Below, in pieces: positions 43,028 to 52,661 of a DNA stretch of 64,000 nt; position 1 is the stretch's first letter; every line of letters starts with the position of its first letter. The translations under genes and the position numbers were made by a program. The notes beneath the pieces were generated by a model that did no database searches, was not told the origin of the DNA, and saw only the letters and a program-made list of their open reading frames with translations. Source of the stretch: CAWVSB01 sp046710535 (lineage in GTDB: Bacteria > Pseudomonadota > Gammaproteobacteria > Pseudomonadales > CAWVSB01); contig JBKEHH010000003.1 in assembly GCA_046710535.1 (NCBI GenBank), forward strand, positions 248,001 through 312,000, given 5' to 3'.

Positions 43028-44482
43028 TTAACTCAACTCAAAATCTTGCAGACTGACTTCTTTACGCTCTTGCTTAAATCGCTTAAACCCGCCAGGGTAA
43101 ATAAAAGGGTGGCGCCCCGCTGCCGTCGAATAATAGCTACTACAACTCTCTGCGCCCCAAGAAAATTGACCAAACTGGCCCATCATCCATTGATTATATT
43201 CATCACACAATGCCTGCTTTACATCGACAACAGACTTGCTACTAGCCTGTAGCTGCTTAATTACACGCACAATACATTCGGCATTGGTCTCAGCAGTAAT
43301 AAAATAAGACACTGACAATGCTAAACCGTTTGGGCCAATAGCAAAGAAATAATTAGGGAAGTGAGGCGCGGCAATACCTTTAAAAGCCTCAGGCGAATAA
43401 GCCATAGTATCGGCTAAGTTTTTACCGCTAACACCCAATACCTCAATACGATCAAAATCCATTAACTTGTAGCCGGTACAATAGATAATAACGTCGGCGA
43501 CGAACTCTTGTCCGTCGCTGGTGATTAACCCCGACTCGACTACCTCAGCAGCCCCGGCGGGGACCAGCGTAACGTTTTCTTTATTTAGCGCTTGATAGAA
43601 ATCGTCTGACACCAGCGCGCGCTTGCAGCCAAAGCGAGTTTTCGGGGTCAAAATTTCCTGTAATGACTGGTCTTTAATCACATCCTTAATATGTTTCTTG
43701 CCCATATTTTCAAACATGTCCATACGCTTATGTCCAAGCTCGACACCTTTTTCAACGCCGCTCATTAATAAGCCTTGACCAGCACGCAGCGCTTTCATTA
43801 ATACAGGGAATTTATTAAATAGCTTACGCTGTCTATCCGAATAGATTTTGCGGCGCCTAGGCATTACCCAATTAGCGGTGCGCTGTAACACCAACAATTG
43901 ATCAACCACTTTAGCAAGCTCTGGCACTATTTGGACAGCGGCGGCGGCCGAACCCACCACGATAACTTTTTTACCGCTTAGATCAACATCGTGATTCCAG
44001 TCTGTACTATGCCAGCTAGGGCCATTAAATTTATCCATGCCATTAAGATTCGGATAAGCGGCTGTATGCTGATTCCCCATGGCGTTAATTACAATATCAA
44101 ACTGCTCTGGCTGATCATCTTCAAACTCTAGTTGCCAGTGTTTATTATCGAAAACAGCGCGTGTAATGCGAGTGCTATAGCGCATATAAGACGATAGCCC
44201 TAGCTTATCGACACAGTCTTGTAGATATTCTTTAATTTCTTTTTGGGGCACAAAGCTGGCTGACCAATTGGGGTTTGGTAGGTAAGAAAAAGTATAAGAG
44301 TGAGCCCATACGTCACAGGCTAATCCAGGGTAGCTATGAATTTGCCAAGTACCGCCGGCCGCTGGTTCTTTTTCAAAAATAGTAAAGGTGTCTATGCCTT
44401 GCTCTAACAGCTCTCGCCCGACGGCAAGACCAGAAGGGCCTGCGCCAATGATGGCAATATTCATTTTTTTGCTAGACGGCAT
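43028..44482 (-). CDS. Flavin-containing monooxygenase, Baeyer-Villiger-like
   Basis: The 484-residue FAD enzyme has the FAD loop IAIIGAGPSGLAVGRELLEQ near the N-terminus, the NADPH loop VIVVGSAAAAVQIVPEL in the middle, and between them FNGPSWHSTDW, which fits the Baeyer-Villiger fingerprint FxGxxxHxxxW (the next residue is Asn, not Pro or Asp). IYCTGYKL near 340 is the C-terminal ATG-type motif. It probably inserts oxygen into a ketone or another lipophilic substrate. It follows the yheV-like gene after 23 bases. Confidence 0.85.
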   Translation of the reverse strand: MPSSKKMNIAIIGAGPSGLAVGRELLEQGIDTFTIFEKEPAAGGTWQIHSYPGLACDVWAHSYTFSYLPNPNWSASFVPQKEIKEYLQDCVDKLGLSSYMRYSTRITRAVFDNKHWQLEFEDDQPEQFDIVINAMGNQHTAAYPNLNGMDKFNGPSWHSTDWNHDVDLSGKKVIVVGSAAAAVQIVPELAKVVDQLLVLQRTANWVMPRRRKIYSDRQRKLFNKFPVLMKALRAGQGLLMSGVEKGVELGHKRMDMFENMGKKHIKDVIKDQSLQEILTPKTRFGCKRALVSDDFYQALNKENVTLVPAGAAEVVESGLITSDGQEFVADVIIYCTGYKLMDFDRIEVLGVSGKNLADTMAYSPEAFKGIAAPHFPNYFFAIGPNGLALSVSYFITAETNAECIVRVIKQLQASSKSVVDVKQALCDEYNQWMMGQFGQFSWGAESCSSYYSTAAGRHPFIYPGGFKRFKQERKEVSLQDFELS

Positions 44483-44505
44483 TATTACTCCATAATTTTT
44501 ATTTT

Positions 44506-44775
44506 TTAATGACTGCTTTTATTTCCTATCTCAGTGCCTAAACTAAGCACTTGCACGTCTTCATTGCCAGGCACAGACTTTTCACCTGCGCGAGGCTGAT
44601 TAACCCGGGTTTTAATTTCAGAAATATTGCCATTTTCATCTTGCTGGTCGCTGTAGCCGCAGCGTACACATTCTCGAATCTGCACATCGTCTCGTACGAA
44701 CATCACTAACTTGTCCAGTTGCGAACAACTAGGGCAAACAGCGCCAGCTATAAATCTTTTAGTTGACTCACTCAT
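44506..44775 (-). CDS. YheV-like zinc-ribbon protein
   Basis: The 89-residue protein has two CxxC pairs, AVCPSCSQ (about 14-17) and ECVRCGYSD (about 36-39), with RFIAGAVCPSC and DKLVMF spaced as in the YheV family. The pairs probably bind one zinc. The C-terminal half is polar. It overlaps prlC by four bases; prlC and yheV-like genes are neighbours in other gammaproteobacteria too. The function is unknown. Confidence 0.85.
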   Translation of the reverse strand: MSESTKRFIAGAVCPSCSQLDKLVMFVRDDVQIRECVRCGYSDQQDENGNISEIKTRVNQPRAGEKSVPGNEDVQVLSLGTEIGNKSSH

Positions 44776-46829
44776 GCCGCCTCCTCTGTTGCAATACCGC
44801 TATGACGCAGTAATGCATCGACTGTCGGCGGCCTACCTCTAAACGCAATAAAGCAATCTAATGCTTCTCTGCTACCACCTTGTTCTAATATTTGCTCTAA
44901 AAAGTCTTTTGCCGCGCGGCCTTCAAAAATGCCTTCTTCTTCAAATCGAGCAAAGGCATCGCTTGACAGAACTTCCGCCCACTTATAGCTGTAATAGCCC
45001 GCCGCATAACCACCAGCAAAAATATGACCAAAACTATTTTGAAAGCGATTAAATTCTGGCGGAATAATAACCGCCACTTGCTCTCTTACCTCAGCTAACA
45101 TCTGCTGAATGTTCACTGCGCTATTAATGTTTTTTTGTAAATGAACCTGCATATCAAACAATGAAAACTCCAACTGCCTTACCATTTGCAACCCTGACTG
45201 AAAGTTCTTGGCTGCTAGCAGACGCTGTAATTTTAACTCAGGTAATGGCTCACCAGTTTCATAATGACCAGAAATTAATCCCAAACCTTCCGGCTGCCAG
45301 CACCAGTTCTCCATAAATTGACTTGGCAATTCCACCGCATCCCATGCTACGCCACTAATTCCAGACACCGACATGGTCTCTACTTTAGTAAGCATATGAT
45401 GCAAGCCATGACCAAACTCATGAAACAACGTAGTGACTTCATCATGGGTTAGCAATGCAGGAATGCCATCGTTTGGCGGAGTAAAATTGCAGGTTAGAAA
45501 CGCCGTCGGTAACTGCATACTGCCATCGGCCCGCTTAATACGATTACGGCAATCGGCCATCCATGCGCCGCCGCGTTTGTGTTCACGGGCATAGGCATCT
45601 AAGTAAAAGCTCGCCAACTCGTTTCCACCGCGACTGATACGATAAAAGGTAACATCATCGTGATAAAGCTCGGCTGATGTATCGGCGCTGATTGTTACGT
45701 CATAGAGACGAGAGGTTATTTCAAACATACCAGCAATAACCTTATCAGCTGGAAACCAAGGACGAAGTTCCTGCGACGAAATAGAGAACTTTTGTTCACG
45801 CAATTTTTCACTGTAGTAGGGCACATCCCAGGCTTGTAGCTCAGTCACGCCATAGTTGGTTTTAGCGAACTCTGTCAATTGCGCTAGATCTTTTTTGGCA
45901 ACTGGCAAACTACTGCTAGCCAGTTGCTGTAAAAACTCCATTACCTTGGCAGGAGTTTCTGCCATTTTGGTCGCCAAAGAGCGATGCGCATAGCTATCAA
46001 AACCAAGTAACTCTGCTAACTGTTGGCGCGCACAAAGTATAGCCACCATATTTTCATCGTTATCCCATTGGCTATTACCCGGGCCTTCCTTCGATGCTCT
46101 GGTGCTAAACGCCACATAAACTTCTTGCCGCAACTGCTGGTCGTCGCAATATTGCATTACTGGTAAATAACAAGGAAAGTCCAGCGTTAATGCATAACCC
46201 TCAAGCTCGCGCACCTTGGCTGCTTGCGTCAATGTCGGCAGCACTGCGGCAGGAATACCGGCTAATCGAGTAGCGTCTGGCAAGTGTTTAAACCAAGCTT
46301 GAGTCGCATCTAAAACATTATTAGAAAAACTAGTTGTTAGCTCAGACAACTGCTGCTTTAACACTCCGTAAAGCTCTTTTTTGTCGTCCGGTAATGCAAC
46401 CCCGGCGAGGGTGAAGTCACGTAGTTCATTGCTCACCATTTTTTGCTGAGCCGTTGTTAGGTCGTTAAATTCTGCTGAATCAGCTAGGCTTTGCCAGGCT
46501 TGATATAACTCATTGTTTTGTCCCATTTCTGTACTGTAAGCGGTTAACAGCTGCTGCGCTTTTTCATACTCAACTCTTAGTACTGGGCTGTTTTTTACGC
46601 CATGCAAATGACTCACCGGGGCCCAAGCGCTGTTTAGCTCATCTGCTAATTCTTCCAGTGGCTGAGCAAAATTTTGCCAAGTAAAGGGCGCGCCCTGTGT
46701 TATCCGCTGGCTTATCTCACTGCGGTTCTTTGCTAATAACCGCTCTACTGCAGGGACCACATGGGAGTCATTAATATCGTTCCAATGTGGCAACATACTA
46801 TAATTATTTAACAGTGGATTATCGATCAT
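44772..46829 (-). CDS. prlC: Oligopeptidase A (M3 metallopeptidase)
   Basis: The 685-residue cytosolic peptidase breaks down short peptides, including cleaved signal peptides. The zinc motif is LFHEFGHGLHHML (HExxH, about 470), with the third ligand Glu in the following helix (GVAWDAVELPSQFMENW). FGHIFAGGYAAGYYSYKWAE near 620 is the conserved substrate-binding segment. Length and order are those of E. coli PrlC. It is followed directly by the yheV-like gene. Confidence 0.95.
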   Translation of the reverse strand: MIDNPLLNNYSMLPHWNDINDSHVVPAVERLLAKNRSEISQRITQGAPFTWQNFAQPLEELADELNSAWAPVSHLHGVKNSPVLRVEYEKAQQLLTAYSTEMGQNNELYQAWQSLADSAEFNDLTTAQQKMVSNELRDFTLAGVALPDDKKELYGVLKQQLSELTTSFSNNVLDATQAWFKHLPDATRLAGIPAAVLPTLTQAAKVRELEGYALTLDFPCYLPVMQYCDDQQLRQEVYVAFSTRASKEGPGNSQWDNDENMVAILCARQQLAELLGFDSYAHRSLATKMAETPAKVMEFLQQLASSSLPVAKKDLAQLTEFAKTNYGVTELQAWDVPYYSEKLREQKFSISSQELRPWFPADKVIAGMFEITSRLYDVTISADTSAELYHDDVTFYRISRGGNELASFYLDAYAREHKRGGAWMADCRNRIKRADGSMQLPTAFLTCNFTPPNDGIPALLTHDEVTTLFHEFGHGLHHMLTKVETMSVSGISGVAWDAVELPSQFMENWCWQPEGLGLISGHYETGEPLPELKLQRLLAAKNFQSGLQMVRQLEFSLFDMQVHLQKNINSAVNIQQMLAEVREQVAVIIPPEFNRFQNSFGHIFAGGYAAGYYSYKWAEVLSSDAFARFEEEGIFEGRAAKDFLEQILEQGGSREALDCFIAFRGRPPTVDALLRHSGIATEEAA

Positions 46830-46867
46830 GGAAAACCTTATTAGTGGTGAGTCTGATTTGTTATGGG

Positions 46868-47471
46868 CTATAAAGCACCAAAGTCTTGTAGGCTTTTATA
46901 TATGCCTTGCGCTAGCTGGGTATAACCTTCAGCGTTAAAATGAACAGTGTCGCTTTTAATACTTTTATCACCTTGTAAGTCAGGCAATAGATCCGGTACA
47001 TAAGCCACTTGAGTATTTTCTACCGCTTGACTGATAAAATCGGCGGCGGAGAAAAAAACCAAAATCAGGAACACCCAATAACAATACTTGCGCGCCACTG
47101 GCTTGGATCAAATCAATCATGGCCTCTAGATTCTGTCGCGCTTGATCTTTACTTTTACGACGCAAAACATCATTACCACTATGACATAAAATCATCAAAT
47201 TGGGCTTGGTCTGCGCCAAGACAACAGGTAGTCGCGCTAACCCTTGAGCTGTTTGCTCGCCGGCAATACCTTTGTTGATAACTGTGAGGCCGGCTAAATT
47301 AGCTAGCACGTTGGGATAACTAGTATCTTTAGGCGCGCCGGTACCAAACGTCAAGCTATCTCCGAACGCTAAAATAACTGCATCATCTGCTAACGGTCGT
47401 AGCTGGTGATTAGTGTCGCAGGCCGCCAAAAATAACGTCGCTAACACCATCGTCGTTAACAGTCGCTGCAT
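46868..47471 (-). pseudogene. SGNH/GDSL esterase lipoprotein, frameshifted
   Basis: The protein starts with a lipoprotein signal ending in LAAC, followed by the GDSL block FGDSLTFGTGA with the nucleophilic Ser, a HSGND block, and GVPDFGFF. The frame then breaks in a run of seven T on the minus strand (47058-47052). The other frame continues SAADFISQAV to SDTVHFNAEGYTQLAQGI, which holds the catalytic Asp and His. Six T would give one TesA-like arylesterase of about 200 residues. The break could be real or a homopolymer error. Confidence 0.85.
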
Positions 47472-47502
47472 CGCTAGCTTCCTTTTTAACTTAAAGACTT
47501 AT

Positions 47503-48324
47503 TTATAGTGCGTTGTTTCTCAGCGCCGCTATCACTGGCGTTGTTTGCGGTTTTACGCCGCGCCATAACTCAAAAGCAGAAGCCGCCTGCTCAACTAACA
47601 TCCCCAAACCGTCCGCCGCTTTACTGCAACCGTTGTCTCTCGCCCATTGTATGAACACTGTATCTTGCGGCGCATACATCATGTCATAACAGGCCGTAGG
47701 CGCTTTGAGAATAGACGCCGGAACTGGCGGTAAATCGCCAGTTAAGCTGGCGCTAGTGCCATTAATGATTAAGTCGAATTTCCCCTCGATAGCATCGAAA
47801 CCTAACCCTTTAAGGTTGCCGCTGGCGCGGAATGCAGTGGCTAATTGCAGCGCTTTTTGTTCAGTGCGATTAGCAATGATGATCTCAACCGGCGACTCAG
47901 CTAACAGCGGCCCAAGTACGCCGCGTACTGCTCCGCCGGCGCCCAAGACTAAAATCCTTGCGCCGTTAATCTGCCATGCTAAGTTACTAATAATATCATT
48001 GACCATGCCGATGCCATCAGTATTGTCACCGATGACCTGGCCATTTTCTTGTTTAGCTAAGGTATTGATCGCGCCAGCTTGACGCGCACGTAGACTTAAT
48101 TGCTGGGCATACTCATAGGCTTCCAATTTAAATGGCACAGTAATGTTCAACCCTTTACCGCCACTATTAAAAAATGCGTCGGCGCGGTTAACAAAACCGT
48201 CTAACTCAACCAGCGTCTTTTCATAACTGAGATCCTGCTCGGTTTGTTTGGCAAACTCGGCATGAATCAGCGGCGACTTGCTATGTGCAATAGGGTTTCC
48301 AAAAACCGCATATTGATCTGTCAT
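47503..48324 (-). CDS. aroE: Shikimate dehydrogenase
   Basis: The 273-residue enzyme reduces 3-dehydroshikimate with NADPH in aromatic amino acid synthesis. The N-terminal substrate domain begins YAVFGNPIAHSKSPLIHAEF and includes GLNITVPFKLEA with the catalytic Lys and GDNTDGIG with the Asp. The NADPH loop is VLGAGGAVRGV, and ANRTEQKA follows. The start overlaps the end of the SPOR-like gene by four bases; hemF, tsaC and dprA lie upstream as in Pseudomonas. Confidence 0.96.
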   Translation of the reverse strand: MTDQYAVFGNPIAHSKSPLIHAEFAKQTEQDLSYEKTLVELDGFVNRADAFFNSGGKGLNITVPFKLEAYEYAQQLSLRARQAGAINTLAKQENGQVIGDNTDGIGMVNDIISNLAWQINGARILVLGAGGAVRGVLGPLLAESPVEIIIANRTEQKALQLATAFRASGNLKGLGFDAIEGKFDLIINGTSASLTGDLPPVPASILKAPTACYDMMYAPQDTVFIQWARDNGCSKAADGLGMLVEQAASAFELWRGVKPQTTPVIAALRNNAL

Positions 48325-48782
48325 GGTGAAATCTCTTGAGGAATATTTGCCACTTTTTCTGCCGCCGCAGCCATCGCTTCAAGGCGCTCTAGACTTCTAG
48401 GCCAGCAACCCTGTAACTTATTTTGATGACAGAAATTGTCGGCTGCATCACTGGCACTTATTAAACCTTGATGAACGCCTGCTGCAACAATATAACTGGC
48501 GATACCATTATCTAAAACGTAGGCAATGCCAATATCATCAGCGGACAAGGCGTTTTCTTTGACCCAATTTTGCGCATCTCGCTGCACGCTAAATTCAGCC
48601 AATTGCACAGTATATAAATCGCTTAAATCTACACCGCTAACTGATTCGGATTTGTAACCTAACTGTTCTACAGATATTTTCGGGGCTGCGTTTATAGGCC
48701 CACCCGGCAGACTATAAGGGTCTGTCGCCAGTGATTTGCTAGTCAATAAAACTAAGGCTAATAGTACGATATTTTTTTTCAT
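48321..48782 (-). CDS. Exported SPOR-like domain protein
   Basis: The product has 153 residues from ATG 48782. A Sec signal peptide (about 1-19, MKKNIVLLALVLLTSKSLA) is followed by about 40 polar residues and a domain with DLYTVQLAEFSVQRDAQNWV and GIASYIVAAGVHQGLI, which has the strand-helix pattern of SPOR/FRAG domains that bind denuded peptidoglycan. An ATG 13 codons further upstream is possible but would spoil the signal. It overlaps aroE by four bases. Confidence 0.65.
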   Translation of the reverse strand: MKKNIVLLALVLLTSKSLATDPYSLPGGPINAAPKISVEQLGYKSESVSGVDLSDLYTVQLAEFSVQRDAQNWVKENALSADDIGIAYVLDNGIASYIVAAGVHQGLISASDAADNFCHQNKLQGCWPRSLERLEAMAAAAEKVANIPQEISP

Positions 48783-48807
48783 AACAATTGGACAAGCCAT
48801 GGCCACT

Positions 48808-49713
48808 TTATATCCAGTCACGCGGGGCTAAATAATTATCATATAAATTCGCCTCTGGACTGTCTGCTATTGGCTGCCAGTTATATTCCCACCGAGCTAA
48901 TGGTGGCAATGACATTAAAATAGATTCTGTTCTGCCGCCACTTTGCAATCCAAACAAGGTCCCACGGTCGAACACCAAGTTAAACTCTACGTAGCGACCG
49001 CGGCGATATAGCTGAAAATCTCTTTCGCGCTCAGCATATGGCATGCCTTTGCGCTTATGTAGAATCGGCCGGTAGGCATTGATAAAGCTGTTACCCACCG
49101 ACTGTATATAGCCAAAGCTAGCCTCGAAATCCAACTCATTAAAATCATCAAAAAATAAACCACCAACGCCGCGAGTCTCATCCCGATGTTTTAAGTAAAA
49201 ATATTCATCACACCATTTCTTAAAACGGGGATAAATGTCATCGCCAAATGGCGCACAGGCATCATTTGCTGTTTGATGCCAATGCAAGCAATCTTCTTCA
49301 AACGGATAATAAGGCGTTAAATCGTAACCGCCGCCGAACCACCACACCGGTTCTATGCCTTCTTTTTCCGCCACGAACAGTCGGACATTAGCATGTGCGG
49401 TAGGTGCGTAAGGGTTTTTGGGGTGCAACACTAAACTCACCCCCATGGCTTTAAAACTCCCACCAGTTAACTCAGGGCGATGTGCCGTAGCAGACGCGGG
49501 CAGAGTGTCACCATGTATCATGGAGAAATTCACCCCACCTTTTTCAATCACGGCGCCATCGTCCATTACACGTGTTCTACCGCCACCGCCGCCAGGTCTT
49601 TGCCAGCTGTCTTCAACAAACTTAGCCTGACCGTCCTCAGCCTCTATTTGTTGACAAATATCATCTTGCAATTGCTTTAGGTATTGCTCAACAGCATCTA
49701 TATTTAGTGACAT
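48808..49713 (-). CDS. hemF: Coproporphyrinogen III oxidase, oxygen-dependent
   Basis: The 301-residue cytosolic enzyme uses O2 to convert coproporphyrinogen III to protoporphyrinogen IX for heme. Family segments are RPGGGGGRTRVMDDGAVIEKG, PYAPTAHANVRLF, WWFGGGYDLTPYYP and LVFDRGTLFGLQSGGRTESI. Length and motifs are normal. It is linked to tsaC upstream (13 bases). Heme made here also feeds the oxidase genes of the window. Confidence 0.97.
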   Translation of the reverse strand: MSLNIDAVEQYLKQLQDDICQQIEAEDGQAKFVEDSWQRPGGGGGRTRVMDDGAVIEKGGVNFSMIHGDTLPASATAHRPELTGGSFKAMGVSLVLHPKNPYAPTAHANVRLFVAEKEGIEPVWWFGGGYDLTPYYPFEEDCLHWHQTANDACAPFGDDIYPRFKKWCDEYFYLKHRDETRGVGGLFFDDFNELDFEASFGYIQSVGNSFINAYRPILHKRKGMPYAERERDFQLYRRGRYVEFNLVFDRGTLFGLQSGGRTESILMSLPPLARWEYNWQPIADSPEANLYDNYLAPRDWI

Positions 49714-49726
49714 AAAGTTCTCTTTC

Positions 49727-50290
49727 TTAACCAGGCCGAATAACTTGGTCAGTAATCAGGTTTCTAATTGTTGACGGCTTTTCAGCGCCACCTACTGGCC
49801 CCTCTAATATGCCATCTAATTGATCGCCAAAATAGTGTCTAATTGACATGCTATTTAATGCTGGCGGCTTACCGCTGGGGTTAGCGGAAGTTGATACTAT
49901 TGGACCGCCAAAGGCATGGCATAATGCTTTAACGGTCGGATGGGCACTAACTCTAACGGCAACTGTTGCAAACTCGCCAACTATCCAGGCTGGGAGTAAA
50001 TTGCCGTGGGGAACCAACCAGGTATTTGGCCCCGGCCAAGACTCTGCTAGCTTTTGCCGCTGCTCAGTCGTTATGCACTCAAGTAACTGCTCGAACACCT
50101 CAATAGTATCAGCAATAAGTATTAGCCCTTTGTTTACGGGCCTACTTTTCAGCGCTAGCAGTCGCCTAACCGCGCTTTCATTAAAGGGGTCACAGCCCAA
50201 GCCCCAAACGGCCTCAGTAGGGTAGGCGATTACCCCACCGGCATGGATAGCCCGCGCTACTAATTCAATCTCTGAAGACGAATAAGCCAT
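49727..50290 (-). CDS. tsaC: Threonylcarbamoyl-AMP synthase
   Basis: The 187-residue YrdC-fold enzyme makes threonylcarbamoyl-AMP for the t6A modification of tRNAs that read ANN codons. It has VIAYPTEAVWGLGCDP near residue 20, LKSRPVNKGLILI, the central VAVRVSAHPTVKALC, and VSTSANPSGKPPA, the nucleotide site. The size fits TsaC rather than the longer Sua5. It lies between dprA and hemF, the Pseudomonas order. Confidence 0.95.
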   Translation of the reverse strand: MAYSSSEIELVARAIHAGGVIAYPTEAVWGLGCDPFNESAVRRLLALKSRPVNKGLILIADTIEVFEQLLECITTEQRQKLAESWPGPNTWLVPHGNLLPAWIVGEFATVAVRVSAHPTVKALCHAFGGPIVSTSANPSGKPPALNSMSIRHYFGDQLDGILEGPVGGAEKPSTIRNLITDQVIRPG

Positions 50291-50453
50291 TGCTACTGGA
50301 ACTTCGCCTTAGTCACTGATAGGCAACTATCTGACGCTACTAAAATTTCAACAAAAGAGGTGATCATTGGGCGTTCCAAACAGGTTGAAAAGGCCGCAGG
50401 CTAGCGAACTAGCCATACAGTTGCAAGTGACGAGCAGCACCCATGTTAACGTT

Positions 50454-51572
50454 CTATCGACGCTGATAGCCACCACTAACCGCGATCACACAATCTAGTA
50501 ACTCAAGCTCTAACATATAGCTACTCAACTCATAAACTGGCAGCGCTAGACGGCCACTTAACTCATCCGGACTGATTGGATTATAGCCCATTGCCTGGAC
50601 TATACGGGCCAACTTTTTCGGTAGCTTAAGTGCTGCGCTACTAAGCTCTACCTGCTGTTCAGATGAGGTATATTCCCCCAAACTCGCCTTCAGTTCGCTC
50701 AGAATGTCTCCTACCGTCTCAACTAACACTGCGCCTTGGCGAATTAATGAATGGCAGCCGCGTGTTCTAGGGTTGTGAATAGACCCGGGAATGGCAAACA
50801 CTTCACGGTTATATTCCATCGCTAGTTTGGCAGTAATTAGTGAGCCGCTTTTTAACGCCGCCTCTACTACCAGCACGCCACAAGATAAACCGGCAATAAT
50901 ACGATTACGCCGAGGGAAATGACCTGGTCGTGGCTCGGTCATTGGTAAATACTCACTAACTAATACGCCATGGCGCTGAATGTCTTGCGCTAGCGCGTGA
51001 TGCCTTAGCGGATAAATCACATCAACCCCGCTACCCAGCACTGCACAAGTATCACCCCCGCCAGCAATAGCACCACAATGGGCGCTGCCGTCTACGCCTA
51101 ATGCCATGCCGCTGGTTATCGTAATGCCGCTGACGGCCAGCTCTTTGGCAAACGCCTGCGCCAGCGCAATACCATCATGGCTAGCATTACGACTGCCGAC
51201 AATAGCAATCTGAGGCTCATGCAAAACGGCTAATTTACCTTTGGTATATAGCATGGCGGGGGGATCATCGATCATCGCTAACCTTGTCGGATAATTATCT
51301 CCGCCAAAAACAATAGGCGTGATGTTTTGCTCGAGCATCTGCTCCCAGCTTCGCTCAGCCTTATCCCACTGCTCATTATTAGCGGCAGCCTTAGCACAAG
51401 ACTTTATTCTATTGACAGCTGCTCGCTTCAAGCCAAGTTGCAGCAGCTCTTCTGCCGGCGCCTCGATAGCATGTTGCGGGTCCGCATAATGTTGCGCTAA
51501 ACGCAGCATTGATTGACTACCGATACCTGGAGTTGAATTAATAAAGTGCCAATAAAAGAGGGAAGATTGCAT
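50454..51572 (-). CDS. dprA: DNA processing protein DprA
   Basis: The product has about 372 residues. The Rossmann-like core (about 75-290) includes IAIVGSRNASHDG, TITSGMALGVDGSAH, CGVLVVEAALKSGSL and IPGSIHNPRTRGCHSLI, the DprA/Smf pattern. A helix-hairpin-helix-like segment precedes it and a winged-helix domain (PISPDELSGRLALPVYELS) ends it. DprA loads RecA on incoming single-stranded DNA during transformation. ATG 51572 is preferred because AGGA lies eight bases upstream; another ATG is at 51581. Confidence 0.94.
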   Translation of the reverse strand: MQSSLFYWHFINSTPGIGSQSMLRLAQHYADPQHAIEAPAEELLQLGLKRAAVNRIKSCAKAAANNEQWDKAERSWEQMLEQNITPIVFGGDNYPTRLAMIDDPPAMLYTKGKLAVLHEPQIAIVGSRNASHDGIALAQAFAKELAVSGITITSGMALGVDGSAHCGAIAGGGDTCAVLGSGVDVIYPLRHHALAQDIQRHGVLVSEYLPMTEPRPGHFPRRNRIIAGLSCGVLVVEAALKSGSLITAKLAMEYNREVFAIPGSIHNPRTRGCHSLIRQGAVLVETVGDILSELKASLGEYTSSEQQVELSSAALKLPKKLARIVQAMGYNPISPDELSGRLALPVYELSSYMLELELLDCVIAVSGGYQRR

Positions 51573-51632
51573 AAGACTCATCCTTGAGTGAACTATAGGC
51601 GGCCATCCTAGCCGCCCGTCTAGAGTTTAATA

Positions 51633-52661
51633 TTATGGTCTGAAAACAGGGTCTCCGACGGCAACATCTTGATCTACTGTCAAGACAAGCGCATAACCCA
51701 ATTTCTCATCTACTTTGAAAAACATTAACAAGCCTGCTTTATCATTGGGCAACTGCACCAGCTCTTCTGCAACGGGGTCATAAACATTTTCTCCCTTGCG
51801 ATAGATTTGCAAGACATTACCGGCCTCTATTCCTTCTCGCTGTCCTAAATTAATAATGACTACATTCATCGGGCCAATTTGCGACACACCGCCCTCTACT
51901 GCCATAATTTCGCCAGCAACAAACTTTTCCGGCTTGCTTGGCTGAAAAAAAGCACGCACCGGCTCATCAATTGTCGGTAATAAGGTATCGCCTTGCTTTA
52001 TCTCGCTATGAGTGCGATTAACCATTAAGCGAGCAATATCGTTACTAACCGATATCAATCGACTTTCACCAACGGCGGTAGCCTGAATACCCAAAAGCTC
52101 ACCTGTTTCAGGGTCAGTAAAAACCTCTCCCTCACGGAATATGCCATAAACTTTGTTATCGCCGCTGAAATCACCACGACCAAAAATTTCATCGCCGGCA
52201 CCGGCAATAATACGACGTTTAGTGCCAGCCATCACATAAGGCGCACCTTCCATTTCTTCCGGCTCTACAAAACGGCTATCACGCATAAAAGCGTGTATTT
52301 CTTCCAGCGGAATTGCCGGGATTGCTGGGTCTAACTCTGTGATGCCGACAGTTGGCGACAATTTCACGGTATTCGCTGCCATGCCACGGTTTAAACGTAA
52401 GGCAGGCTGCCCATCAACATAAACCAAACTTAGTGAGTCCCCGGGGTAAATTTTATGAGGGTTTTCTATCTGTGGGTTAACCTGCCAAATTTCCGGCCAT
52501 TCCCAAGGGTTGGCCAAAAACATCCCAGAGATATCCCAAAGTGTGTCGCCCTTTTTAACCTCATAAAAATCTGGATGGCCGTATTTCATTTCCAGCGCAG
52601 ACACCACAGATGAGAGCATCAATAATGACGCCGCAAATAATGACAATACCCATTTTTTCAT
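51633..52661 (-). CDS. tsaP: LysM-domain protein, TsaP-like
   Basis: The product has 342 residues from ATG 52661 (ribosome site GGAAAG). A signal peptide (about 1-22) is followed by a LysM peptidoglycan-binding domain (YEVKKGDTLWDISGMFLANP to INPHKIYPGDSLSL-like spacing, about 28-80) and a long C-terminal part with FlgT-like repeats around GDEIFGRGDFSGDNKVYG and LGQREGIEAGNVLQIYRKGE. In Pseudomonas the gene at this place encodes TsaP, which ties the type IV pilus secretin to peptidoglycan. No pilus genes are in the window, so the role is by homology and position. Confidence 0.83.
   Translation of the reverse strand: MKKWVLSLFAASLLMLSSVVSALEMKYGHPDFYEVKKGDTLWDISGMFLANPWEWPEIWQVNPQIENPHKIYPGDSLSLVYVDGQPALRLNRGMAANTVKLSPTVGITELDPAIPAIPLEEIHAFMRDSRFVEPEEMEGAPYVMAGTKRRIIAGAGDEIFGRGDFSGDNKVYGIFREGEVFTDPETGELLGIQATAVGESRLISVSNDIARLMVNRTHSEIKQGDTLLPTIDEPVRAFFQPSKPEKFVAGEIMAVEGGVSQIGPMNVVIINLGQREGIEAGNVLQIYRKGENVYDPVAEELVQLPNDKAGLLMFFKVDEKLGYALVLTVDQDVAVGDPVFRP

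Noticed and set aside
46868..47471. Programmed frameshift in the esterase
   Set aside because: No stimulatory structure or upstream element was seen, and a simple one-base length change of a homopolymer explains it.
50399..50414. Small hairpin GGCTAGCGAACTAGCC between dprA and tsaC as a terminator
   Set aside because: The six-pair stem has no T run on either strand, and the dprA-tsaC genes appear to be one transcription direction.
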